From: Engelhardtia mirabilis
GTDB taxonomy: Bacteria; Planctomycetota; UBA1135; GCA-002686595
Direction of reading: 5' to 3'
DNA length: 64,000 nt
NCBI GenBank assembly: GCA_007751255.1
Contig: CP036296.1
Location: forward strand, 6,448,001-6,512,000
Shown: in pieces, positions 19,599 to 27,313 of the stretch
Layout: each line of letters opens with the position of its first letter
Position numbering within the stretch: position 1 is the stretch's first letter
Program-made: the position numbers and the translations under genes
Notes under the pieces: generated by a model
Databases searched by the model: none
Seen by the model: only the letters and a program-made list of their open reading frames with translations
What the model was told of the DNA's origin: nothing

Positions 19599-19918
19599 AC
19601 GTCTGACAGGCGAACGTCAAAGGATACTCGGGTGACCATGCCTAATACGTGAGCTACGGCGAGTTCGCGAGCCGATAGCGTTCAGTCCTAGATCTTGGCG
19701 GCACCTTACTGGGCAGCTGCGGCGCCGTTGCCGCGCTGCGACCGACCCCGGCGACCAATACGAACCGCGTGTTCCCTCGTCGGCGCGAGAACGCCCCTGT
19801 TGCGGCAATCGGCCCGGACGGATAGCGTCCCCTTCCCGCCCGCTGTCGGTGCGACCGACAGCGGCGGTCGATGGACCAACCGCCCGTCCCGAAGTTCCAG
19901 AAGCCTGGATTCGACAGA
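19599..19918. other. Non-coding stretch, no gene seen
   Basis: This stretch has visibly lower GC content and several stops in all frames. No RNA gene or repeat was recognised. It probably holds the promoter of the small exported protein that follows. Confidence 0.4.
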
Positions 19919-20272
19919 ATGAAGAAGCTCGCGAGCCACGTCTGCCTGGTTGCCTTGACGCTCCTGGTCGTCGCGACGGTGAGAGCCGCGTCGGACCCGA
20001 TCCCCTTCCCTTCGCCCACCGAAGAGGCGCAGGCCGAGCGCGATGAGGGGATGCAGGAATCGAACCAGTGGCACGAGAACGACGGCGAAGGCCAGGAGTG
20101 GGAGTGGGCCGGTGAGAACTTCATCTACGAGGGCGAGGTGAAGTCAGAGGCGGCGGAGTGGGCCGTCCACGAAATGGTCGAGGACGGGTTCCTTACCGAG
20201 TCTCATGCCAAGGAGGGGGCGAAGGAGTGGTGGAAGAACGACCGCGAGAGCCCGCTAAATCGCGAGCCGTAG
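19919..20272 (+). CDS. Small exported acidic protein, unrecognised
   Basis: This 117-residue protein starts at ATG 19919, because MKKLASHVCLVALTLLVVAT is a standard signal peptide; an in-frame ATG at 19871 would add 16 residues in front of it. The mature part is acidic and Trp/Glu-rich (WHENDGEGQEWEWAGENFIY, EWAVHEMVEDGF). Its 3' half resembles an EF-hand-free helical pair, but no family is recognised. It lies in a less GC-rich patch. Confidence 0.55.
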   Translation: MKKLASHVCLVALTLLVVATVRAASDPIPFPSPTEEAQAERDEGMQESNQWHENDGEGQEWEWAGENFIYEGEVKSEAAEWAVHEMVEDGFLTESHAKEGAKEWWKNDRESPLNREP

Positions 20273-20578
20273 TAAGGAGGCCGCTACCCCCGGCCGGACG
20301 ACGAGCCGTGCAAGGCGTACCCGGGTCAGCGCGGCACTGGGCGCGGAAGTGAGAGACCCCATGGCGGCTCGATCGAGCCGTCCGGAGTGGGTCTTGCCTA
20401 GACCTCCCCAGGTCTCACGTTCGGAGGGTGGGCGTCGAGGTGTGCAGCAGATGCCGTTCTCGTTCGCCCAGGCGGCGCGACGGATGCTGCGTCGGGGGGG
20501 GGGCTACTCGACCGCTGGTCCGCCCTAGGGTCACGCTGTCCGTGTCAATCGATCACGGCTCCGCCGACTAACTCGACC
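20273..20578. other. Intergenic region with a G10 tract and a small hairpin
   Basis: No gene is seen. A 6-bp hairpin (AGACCT, CCCC loop, AGGTCT) is at 20400-20415 and an uninterrupted run of ten G at 20494-20503. The run lies 75 bp upstream of the four-gene membrane operon and is a potential slippage site. Confidence 0.45.
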
Positions 20579-21256
20579 ATGCACCTTTCCCGTCAGCAAC
20601 TGGCTCGATTCTCGAGAGCCCAGCGGCGAAGCTTGCAACGGTTTCTGCCGGTCAGCCTGCTGGTCGGCGTTGCCCTCCTCCACCACTGGCTGGTGATCAA
20701 GGACGGCCTAACGCAGTGGAAGGGCGGCGGATTCGGGATGTTCTCGACCGTGGACTCCGGCGGGACGAGGGCGATCAGCGTCTTTGCCAAGTGCGGAGAG
20801 TGGAACTTCCGTGTCTCCATCCCCGCCGATTTACGAGGCCGACGCTCACTCGCCAAACGGCTTCCGTCCGAAGAGATCGTGCAGCTCATGCTGAAAGACC
20901 TCAGCCGTCGAGTCTGGGTCGTCGAGCGGTATCATGCGGTTCCACGGCGGCAGACTCAGCTCGGTCCGCTCGACTCGCTCTACCTTTCCCATGACGACTT
21001 GGTCAGTGCCGGGCGCGGTGCTGGCAGAATCGAGGAGTGGCGCCCCGATAGCACTGCGGTCCCCTCCTACGTAATTCCCGTGCGATTCGAAGCGGAGGTC
21101 TACAGGCTCGAGTACGACATTTCCGCTCGTACGATTCGACGCACTCTCCACTCGAGCTATTCGCGCCCGGGAGAACGACTCGAGATAATGGCCGAACTGG
21201 CCGGGCTGCCTCTATCGCAACTCGCGCGGAATCTGGCTCCTTGCTGCAAGCCGTGA
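20579..21256 (+). CDS. Membrane-anchored protein with WKGGGFGMFS motif
   Basis: This 225-residue protein has one N-terminal membrane segment (FLPVSLLVGVALLHHWLVIK, about residues 22-41) directly followed by the motif WKGGGFGMFSTVDSGGTR. A soluble domain of about 150 residues follows, with a C-terminal CCKP. I do not recognise a named family. It is the first gene of a compact operon: its TGA overlaps the GTG of the next gene (GTGA at 21253-21256), implying translational coupling with a polytopic membrane protein. A joint complex is inferred. Codon use is less GC-biased than in the flanks. Confidence 0.65.
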   Translation: MHLSRQQLARFSRAQRRSLQRFLPVSLLVGVALLHHWLVIKDGLTQWKGGGFGMFSTVDSGGTRAISVFAKCGEWNFRVSIPADLRGRRSLAKRLPSEEIVQLMLKDLSRRVWVVERYHAVPRRQTQLGPLDSLYLSHDDLVSAGRGAGRIEEWRPDSTAVPSYVIPVRFEAEVYRLEYDISARTIRRTLHSSYSRPGERLEIMAELAGLPLSQLARNLAPCCKP

Positions 21257-22113
21257 CGCGGCGTCTCGAACGGGCTATCCATGAGCTGCATAGCCTCGAT
21301 CCCCGGGACGTGTCTGCCAGGCTGACACTGTTGCTCTTGGTTCTCTACGGGCCGGGGTACTGGGACCTTAGCGTTCCAACGGTCATGCTCGCCGCGGCCG
21401 GGATGACGATCCCCCCCCTGGCGCGGCAGCCGTACTTCTGGGGAGCGCTGACTCTCATCCAGGCCGTGGGGGTCATTCCGAGGGTCTACGTCATCGACAA
21501 CCATAAGGTGCTGATGGTCTACTGGTGCCTCGCACTGTCGTTGTCGATGAAGTCGCGTGCACTGCTAGCGCACCATTCGCGGCTGCTGATCGGGTGGTGT
21601 TTTCTCTTCGCGGCGTACTGGAAGGCCGTGACCCCTGGATTCGTCGATGGGTCCTTCCTCCACTTCACGATGCTCACCGACACCCGGTTCACCGGGTTCG
21701 CGCAGATTGTCGCTGGCATTGACGCCGGAGTTCTCGATGAGAACAGGAGCGCCCTTCGTAGCACGGTGTCTGGCGACGTGGCGAGCGCGCGCCTCTTGGA
21801 TAGTAGATTCGCTGGACCCTTGGCGCTCTCGATGACCCTCTGGACCCTGGTGTCCGAGGTTCTAATTGCTGTTACCTTCCTCCTGTCGAAGTGGATTCGG
21901 TTGGCAAGGAACCTGCGCCACGTCGTCCTGGCGCAGTTCGTGTGCTTCACCTATCCGGTTGCGACGGTGGTCGGCTTCGGGTGGTTGCTCACGATCATGG
22001 GCTACGCTCAAACGGGCAGAATGGAGGGCCGGTCCAGGATCGTCTTCCTGGGTCTGTTTTTGGCGATGCAGCTCTTCCTGGTTCCTTGGGAGCGATTAGT
22101 CTTGGGGAAGTGA
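21253..22113 (+). CDS. Polytopic membrane protein, weakly HTTM-like
   Basis: GTG 21253 is chosen because it overlaps the upstream stop (GTGA); a TTG at 21241 is possible. The 286-residue product has about seven hydrophobic helices (LTLLLLVLYGPGYWDL, FWGALTLIQAVGVI, LMVYWCLALSLSM, LIGWCFLFAAYWKAV, LSMTLWTLVSEVLIAVTFLL, and two near the C-terminus). The loop AYWKAVTPGFVDGSFLHFTM is reminiscent of HTTM (vitamin K-dependent carboxylase-like) membrane proteins, but the match is too weak to assign. Its stop overlaps the next start in the same GTGA manner. Confidence 0.65.
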   Translation: MTRRLERAIHELHSLDPRDVSARLTLLLLVLYGPGYWDLSVPTVMLAAAGMTIPPLARQPYFWGALTLIQAVGVIPRVYVIDNHKVLMVYWCLALSLSMKSRALLAHHSRLLIGWCFLFAAYWKAVTPGFVDGSFLHFTMLTDTRFTGFAQIVAGIDAGVLDENRSALRSTVSGDVASARLLDSRFAGPLALSMTLWTLVSEVLIAVTFLLSKWIRLARNLRHVVLAQFVCFTYPVATVVGFGWLLTIMGYAQTGRMEGRSRIVFLGLFLAMQLFLVPWERLVLGK

Positions 22114-22940
22114 AGCTGGAGTCGTCGGTCCTGAACGGGCGGGCATCACGCTGGTTGCTCGCCTCCTCGTCGGTTTGCTCCCTGGCCGCGCTCAGCGTCG
22201 CGGCCTGGGCAATCGTCGGGGCCGTGTCCGGGCGCTCGTCCGCGCGGTCGGAAGGGAGCGAGCGGGCCATGCGCTTGATGCAGGCCGAAGTCGCCGAGAT
22301 CTCTCGGCGGGCGGCGGAGGCATGGGGACGCGCTCGTGCAGTTGCCTTGGGGCCCGGTGCCCGTCGAGCGGTAGGCGCGGAGCCGCTGGCCCTGCGGGAC
22401 CGGCTCGCCCACCTCGAGCGGCGGCTGGCGGAGCTCGAGCGATTCTCGTCCATCAAGCCACGGCTCCTGTCGCTCGAGGACATTTCGACCTCGGATCCGT
22501 CCCTGGCGGACGAGCTGTTCTCGATCGCCCACTACCGATCGGTGATCTTGGATTCCGAGTCCGGCGTCGAGGAACGATCGCGCGCACTGCTCACGTTGTC
22601 GCGGCTTCCCAATCCGGATGCCCACCTCGTGGGAGAGGTCGAGGATGCCTGGCTCCGGGACCAGGGGCTGGCGAACGACGAGCGGAGCCAGACCCAGCTC
22701 ATGCGGGTCTATCGAGGTGTCCGAGCGGGCGAGCGCGTTCGGGACGCTCTGCTGTCCACGGCTCGATTCTCGCCCTTCGAGACCGCTCGCGACCAAGCGA
22801 TCAACTCGCTGAATCAGCACTACGACGATGACCTGGTGCGACAAGTCGTGAGCGAGGCGCTCGAGTACGATCCTTCCGCCTCGGTCAGGGAAAGAGCGCG
22901 GGACTTTCTCCGGCGCCGGGACGCCTATGGTGATCGGTGA
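22110..22940 (+). CDS. Membrane-anchored coiled-coil/HEAT-like protein
   Basis: GTG 22110 overlaps the upstream stop (GTGA) and gives 276 residues. There is one membrane segment at about residues 14-36 (WLLASSSVCSLAALSVAAWA). A probable coiled coil covers about residues 45-115 (MRLMQAEVAEISRRAAEAWG, LRDRLAHLERRLAELERF). The C-terminal helical region is HEAT-like (SRALLTLSRLPNPDAHLVGE, VVSEALEYDPSASVRERARD). It has the same plan as the next gene and is probably its paralogue. Most of the protein should be on one side of the membrane; the role is unknown. Confidence 0.7.
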   Translation: MKLESSVLNGRASRWLLASSSVCSLAALSVAAWAIVGAVSGRSSARSEGSERAMRLMQAEVAEISRRAAEAWGRARAVALGPGARRAVGAEPLALRDRLAHLERRLAELERFSSIKPRLLSLEDISTSDPSLADELFSIAHYRSVILDSESGVEERSRALLTLSRLPNPDAHLVGEVEDAWLRDQGLANDERSQTQLMRVYRGVRAGERVRDALLSTARFSPFETARDQAINSLNQHYDDDLVRQVVSEALEYDPSASVRERARDFLRRRDAYGDR

Positions 22941-22943
22941 GGC

Positions 22944-23750
22944 ATGCGAATGAGGAGAGAGCCTTCACCGCTGATCGGCCTGGCCCTCGCTGTGCTCGCG
23001 CTCGTGGGGGCGGCGGCAGCCCTGGCCGTCGCGAATCGACGGGCGCCCAGCGGTCAGCCGGATCTCGACCTGGAATTGATCGAGCGGGACGTCGCGCGTT
23101 TGGAGGCACTGCAGTCGGCGCTGCGGTCCGAACTCGACGACTTCGCGGAGGCGGCTAGTCAGGCGCCGGTCACTACCCCGCTCGCGGCGGGCGAAGCGGC
23201 GCCCGAAGACGTCGTGCTCGCCTTGGCCCAGCTCGAGACGAGGGTCGACGAACTCGAGGAGGAGTTCGCCCTCGGAATCTATGGGCCGGTGGCGGACGAC
23301 TGGAATCGACGCGAGGCGCAAGCACTCGAGTTGCCTCGATCGTCGTTGGCGCGGGATGGTCTCGAAGCCTACCGGGTACAGCTCTCGGACGCCGCGAACC
23401 GCGACGACGAGCGGCTGGGCGCGCTCCGGATGCTGCAGCTCTTCCCGGACGAGATGGTCGAAGGCGACTGGCTCGTCGCTGCCGCGATCGACCTGATCCG
23501 GACCGCGCAGGACCCGGAGGTCGTCGAGAACGCGGTCGAGGCGGTCGCGCGCGAGCGGGATCCGCGCTACCTGGCAGCCCTCGTCGAAGTGCTCGAGGGC
23601 AGCGCCAGCGAGGGAGCACGGTGCGAGGCTGCGGACGCGTTGCGAGACTACGTCGGCGATCCGCGCGTCGAGCTCGCGCTGCGGACGGCATCGGACACCG
23701 ATCCGTCTGCCGACGTCCGGAAACACGCGCGGCGGGCGCTGGGGAACTGA
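22944..23750 (+). CDS. Membrane-anchored coiled-coil/HEAT-repeat protein, paralogue
   Basis: This 268-residue protein starts 3 bp after the preceding stop. Its membrane segment is at about residues 10-31 (LIGLALAVLALVGAAAALAV), followed by coiled-coil stretches (LELIERDVARLEALQSAL, LALAQLETRVDELEEEF) and HEAT-type repeats (IDLIRTAQDPEVVENAVEAV, DALRDYVGDPRVELALRTAS) ending ADVRKHARRALGN. The domain order equals that of the upstream gene, so the two arose by duplication or work as a heteromer (inferred). It is the last gene of the operon. Confidence 0.72.
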   Translation: MRMRREPSPLIGLALAVLALVGAAAALAVANRRAPSGQPDLDLELIERDVARLEALQSALRSELDDFAEAASQAPVTTPLAAGEAAPEDVVLALAQLETRVDELEEEFALGIYGPVADDWNRREAQALELPRSSLARDGLEAYRVQLSDAANRDDERLGALRMLQLFPDEMVEGDWLVAAAIDLIRTAQDPEVVENAVEAVARERDPRYLAALVEVLEGSASEGARCEAADALRDYVGDPRVELALRTASDTDPSADVRKHARRALGN

Positions 23751-24183
23751 GGACCCCCGCTCGAGGAGAGGCGCTCGGCCCGTCACCGCGCGGATCGCGG
23801 TGGCGGGTGCCTCTCGGGGCGGCGGTAGAGCGGTGGGCCTACCATGACCTCGCTGCCGTCGCCGACCCGGTTCGAGAGCACGTTGGACCGACTCGTCGAC
23901 GATCCACCGGCGCCGCACGCGGTCAGGACTGAGTGCGGGCGTGGGCGCGCCTCGACCGCGAGCAACCCGGACCGCACCGACGACGGCGCAAAGGACGATC
24001 GGGTCGAGCGCGCCGACGGGGCGGTCCGCTCGACAGCCGAGGAACCCCGGTGCTGGGCGCTCGCGGCGAAGGCGCAGTTCGGAGCGCGTCTCGTGCTCGG
24101 CCCCGAAGACCCGGCGATGGCCAGGCCATCGGGTCCGTGGCCGGAGGGCTCCGGAGAGGCGGTTCCCAGGAGGGCAGCCAGAG
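23751..24183. other. Non-coding or degraded stretch
   Basis: A plus-strand frame is open from 23844, but its composition and lack of recognisable motifs before 24184 suggest degraded sequence. GAGGACGGCCCGC-like GC hairpins are absent; I see no gene. Confidence 0.35.
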
Positions 24184-24302
24184 CGCCGCTCTCCCTCGAC
24201 GAGTTCGCGACCCAGGCGCCCCTCCTGGGCCTGGTCAACCTCGCCGCGACCGACACGCTCGCCCGCGGCCGCTCGGCGTCGACGACGGTCACGGTCGACT
24301 GA
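24184..24302 (+). pseudogene. Remnant of the 3' end of a large lipoprotein gene
   Basis: The 39 codons before the stop read APLSLDEFATQAPLLGLVNL then AATDTLARGRSASTTVTVD. This aligns with the C-terminus of the 938-residue lipoprotein (SPLNLGQFAAKAPILAGLDL, then SKSETLASGRSAVSTITVD). Both copies precede a convergent ygiQ. It is therefore probably the leftover of a paralogous lipoprotein gene from an old segmental duplication. Confidence 0.6.
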
Positions 24303-24397
24303 CGGCGAGACGCTCGCCGGACCGCCGGTCCCTGTCGAGTCCGCCGGCGGCGCGGTTAGGGTCGGGCTCCGCGCCCGCCTCCGAGTTCGCGCTCGCC

Positions 24398-24700
24398 ATG
24401 TCCTACCACTGCCTCACGCCGCTCGACGAACTGGTCGACGCCGACGGTCGCTTCTGATTCCTGTGGGACGGCGATCTGACCCTCGACCAGTTCCGCGTGA
24501 TCCTCGCCGGCGACGACGCCGAGCAGCGCGCGCGGATGATCGGCAAGCTCCTGCGCGAGGCGCGCCCCGACGACGCCTTCCACTTCCTGACACCGAACGA
24601 CATCCGCGCCGAGTGGCCGCGCATCGAGCGCGACCTGGGCCGGCGCCGCGAGTTCTGGCGCTGGCTGCTCGACGAGTGGGAGCGGATGGGTGTCGCGTAG
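24398..24700 (+). pseudogene. Partner gene of AbiEii-like toxin, interrupted by TGA
   Basis: The frame from ATG 24398 to TAG 24700 encodes about 100 residues but has an in-frame TGA at 24455-24457, after MSYHCLTPLDELVDADGRF. The remainder reads FLWDGDLTLDQFRVILAGDD and continues to WRWLLDEWERMGVA. Its stop overlaps the GTG start of the AbiEii-like gene, the arrangement expected for a small toxin partner. The reading after the TGA keeps good codon use, so inactivation looks recent. An antitoxin-like role is inferred only from position. Confidence 0.55.
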
Positions 24701-25181
24701 TCGGCTGTCGCCGCTCCAGCTCCGCGTCCTGCGGGCCCTGGCCGACGCCGAACCTCTCCAGCCGGGCGCGACGTTCCACCGCTGCCGCGTCGCCCACGGA
24801 GACGACTCGGTCGTCGTCGACCTGGTCGCCGATCCGGTCGCGACCGTCGAGGTGCCCGTCGTGGGTGCGATCGACGGCGTGCCCGTGCGAGTCGACACGC
24901 CGCACGAGATCCTGGTCAACAACCTCTGCGCACTGCTCTCGCGATCCGAGGTCCGCGACCTCGTGGACGCGCGCGTCCTCCTCGCGAGCGGCGGTGACCT
25001 CGACCGCGCGGTCCGCGACGCGCCGACCAAGGACGGCGGCTTCTCGGCGCTGGTGCTCGCCGACGTGCTCCGCGGATTCCCGCTCCAGGCCGCCGAGTTG
25101 GATCCATCGCTCCTCGAGGGGCACGCGGCCTTCCGCGACGACCTAGTGACGCGACTGCTGCGCGGTTCGGTGCCGGGCTGA
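24690..25181 (+). pseudogene. AbiEii-like nucleotidyltransferase toxin with internal deletion
   Basis: 163 residues start at GTG 24690. The N-terminus RLSPLQLRVLRALADAEP and the C-terminal half (VVDLVADP, TPHEILVNNLCALLSRSEVR, DLVDARVLLASGGDLDRAV) match the AbiEii/AbiGii type IV toxin family. The segment that should lie between residues ~20 and 30, with the GG-T-A-L helix and catalytic DDLDLF-type motif, is missing, so the protein is far shorter than the ~220-300 usual for the family. It cannot transfer nucleotides as read. This is a relic defence/toxin-antitoxin locus, consistent with its broken partner. Confidence 0.65.
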
Positions 25182-25190
25182 GCAGGACCC

Positions 25191-27110
25191 TTAGCCAGCC
25201 AGGTCCATGTCCCCGCCGTCGCCCGCGCGGGCGCGGTCGAAGAGCTTGCTCTTGCCGCGGGCCTGCTTGCGGCCCTTGGAGCCGGTCCGGTGGGCCTGGC
25301 GGCGTTCGTCGGCGGCGAGCAGCTCGCGGTAGCGTGGCAAGAGGTCCGTGCGGCCGGAATCGGTCAGCGCCTCCTCGACCTTGCGGCGTCCCTTCGGGTC
25401 CTTCCAGCGCACCAGGGCCTTCTGCTGGCTGCGCTCGCGCTCGGTGCGCGGGACATGGACCTCCTCGCCCGTGAGCGGGTCGCGGCCGGCGGCGTACTGC
25501 ACCGCCGCCCGCGTCATCGGCAGGGGGATGAACTCCTGGGCCTGCTCGGGGCTGTAGTTGCGCTCGAGCAGCTTCTCGAAGAGCTGCACCGCCTGGGCCA
25601 GGGTCGTGCCCGGGTGGCCGACGATGAAGTAGTTGGCGAGGTACTGCTCCTTGCCCTGGCTCTCGCAGGCGGTGCGGTACTCCTCCTCGAACTGCTCGTA
25701 CTTCTCGAAGCCGGGCTTGTTCATCAGGCGCAGGACCTCGGGGTCGGAGTGCTCCGGCGCGAGCTTCATGCGGCCCGAAGTGTGCTCGCCCACGAGGGTG
25801 TCGTGCAGCGGCAGGGTCTCGCCGTCCTTGCCGCGCAGCATGTCGTAGCGCACGCCCGAGCTCACGAAGGCGTGCTTGACGCCCTTGCTGCGCTTCACGA
25901 GCCCGAGCAGCCGCCGGTAGCCCTCGGTGGTCTTGTCCAGGCGCAGGGCCGGGCAGGGGTCCGGCGTCAGGCAGTCGCGATCGAGGCAAGGCTTGCCCTT
26001 CTCGAGCAGCTTGCAGCCCAGGCCCCACATGTTCGCCGTCGGCCCGCCGACATCGGTGATCGTGCCGCGGAAGTCGACGTGCTCGGCCAGGGTCGCGGCC
26101 TCCTTCAGGATCGACTCTTCGCTGCGGCTCTGGATCGCGCGGCCCTGGTGGAAGGTGATCGAGCAGAAGGAGCAGTCCGCGAAGCAACCTCGGTGGGTGT
26201 TGATCGAGAAGCGCACCGCCTCGAGCGCCGGCACGCCGAGCCCCGCGTGGTCGGGGTGCACGTCGCGCCGGAAGGGCAGGTCGTAGTAGCTGTCGACCTC
26301 TTCAGCCGTCGACGGCGCCAGGGGCGGGTGTTGGAGCACGACGCGGGCGCCGTGGGTCTGGGCCAGGACGCGGCCGTCCGGCTGGTTCTCCTCGCGCACG
26401 GCGTTGAACAGCTCGACCAGCTTGCCCCAGTCGGCTTCGAGCTCTTCGAACGTCGGGACCCAACGCACGTCCGCGGGCACGTCCTCGGGACGCACGAGCT
26501 CGCAGGTCTGGGCCAGGCCGCGCAGGGGTCGGCCCGCTTCGCAGGCCCGCGTGACCTCGAGCGCCGAGCGCTCGCCCATGCCCCACACCAGAAGATCCGC
26601 CTTGGCGTCGACCAGGATCGACCGCCGCATCTTGTCGTCCCAGTAGTCGTAGTAGGCCAGGCGCCGCGGCCCGGCCTCCATGCCGCCGATGATCACCGGC
26701 ACGCCCTTGAAGTGGTGGCGCGCCTTGGCCGTGTAGCCGATGGTCGCGCGGTTCGGTCGCCCGGGCGCGCCGCCGGGGCGGTAGACGTCCGTGCGCCGCT
26801 TGCGCTTGGCGGCGGTGTAGTTGGTGACCATCGAGTCGATGGTCCCGGCCGACACGCCGACCCAGAGCAGCGGCGTGGGCAGGCGCTCCCAGCCCGAGCC
26901 GTCGGGCTCGTAGTCGGGGCAGTCCAGGATCCCGACCCGGTAGCCCTTCGACTCCAGGAAGCGCGCGATCGCCGGCACACCGAAGGAGGAGTGGTCGACG
27001 TAGGCGTCGCCGGTGACGAGCAGCACGTCGAGGGCGTCCCAGCCGAGCTCCTCCATCTGCGCGCGGGTGCGCGGCAGGAACGGGGCCGGGGAGGGAGTCG
27101 AGGACGTCAT
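25191..27110 (-). CDS. ygiQ: YgiQ-family radical SAM protein, intact copy
   Basis: This 639-residue protein is the expected size for YgiQ. An N-terminal B12-binding-like region (VLLVTGDAYVDHSSFGVPAI, about residues 28-55) is followed by the radical SAM core. The [4Fe-4S] motif is CFADCSFC (Cys309, Cys313, Cys316), preceded by FSINTHRG and followed by ITFHQGRAIQSRS. The C-terminus is Arg/Lys-rich. YgiQ proteins are conserved but their reaction is unknown. It is transcribed alone, with a long inverted repeat upstream. Its last two thirds are duplicated at 17691-18860. Confidence 0.93.
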   Translation of the reverse strand: MTSSTPSPAPFLPRTRAQMEELGWDALDVLLVTGDAYVDHSSFGVPAIARFLESKGYRVGILDCPDYEPDGSGWERLPTPLLWVGVSAGTIDSMVTNYTAAKRKRRTDVYRPGGAPGRPNRATIGYTAKARHHFKGVPVIIGGMEAGPRRLAYYDYWDDKMRRSILVDAKADLLVWGMGERSALEVTRACEAGRPLRGLAQTCELVRPEDVPADVRWVPTFEELEADWGKLVELFNAVREENQPDGRVLAQTHGARVVLQHPPLAPSTAEEVDSYYDLPFRRDVHPDHAGLGVPALEAVRFSINTHRGCFADCSFCSITFHQGRAIQSRSEESILKEAATLAEHVDFRGTITDVGGPTANMWGLGCKLLEKGKPCLDRDCLTPDPCPALRLDKTTEGYRRLLGLVKRSKGVKHAFVSSGVRYDMLRGKDGETLPLHDTLVGEHTSGRMKLAPEHSDPEVLRLMNKPGFEKYEQFEEEYRTACESQGKEQYLANYFIVGHPGTTLAQAVQLFEKLLERNYSPEQAQEFIPLPMTRAAVQYAAGRDPLTGEEVHVPRTERERSQQKALVRWKDPKGRRKVEEALTDSGRTDLLPRYRELLAADERRQAHRTGSKGRKQARGKSKLFDRARAGDGGDMDLAG

Positions 27111-27184
27111 GGCGGGGCTCGCGGGAGTTCTACGGTTCGGGTCCGAACCGAGCAGGATAGTCGGGGCGGGTGCGGTGGCGCCCG

Positions 27185-27291
27185 GGGACGTACGGTGGCG
27201 GGATCATTCGTCCCACCGGCAGCCGACAGCGCTGCGCTTCGCAGCGCTGTCGGCTGCCGGTGGGACGAATGATCCCGCCACCGTACGTCCC
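27185..27291. repeat. Family B long perfect inverted repeat, copy B1
   Basis: Arms of 52 bp (27185-27236 and 27240-27291) pair perfectly around a CTT loop. Each arm starts GGGACGTACGGTGGCGGGAT, and the hairpin tip is GCGCTGCG-CTT-CGCAGCGC. The element lies between two minus-strand genes, 21 bp beyond the stop of the upstream one. A related, longer copy is at 36139-36293. The CGTACGGTG segment is shared with family A. Confidence 0.93.
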
Positions 27292-27313
27292 GCGGGCGGG
27301 CGGGGTTCCACGG

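Noticed and set aside
24455-24457. In-frame TGA considered as selenocysteine (also at 46667-46669)
   Set aside because: TGA is used as an ordinary stop in many genes here, no Sec-type family is involved, no SECIS-like hairpin was recognised after either site, and the neighbouring toxin gene is also broken.
25290-27272. Long plus-strand open frame across ygiQ
   Set aside because: Antisense shadow of ygiQ; the same shadow appears over the truncated copy, as expected from duplicated sequence.
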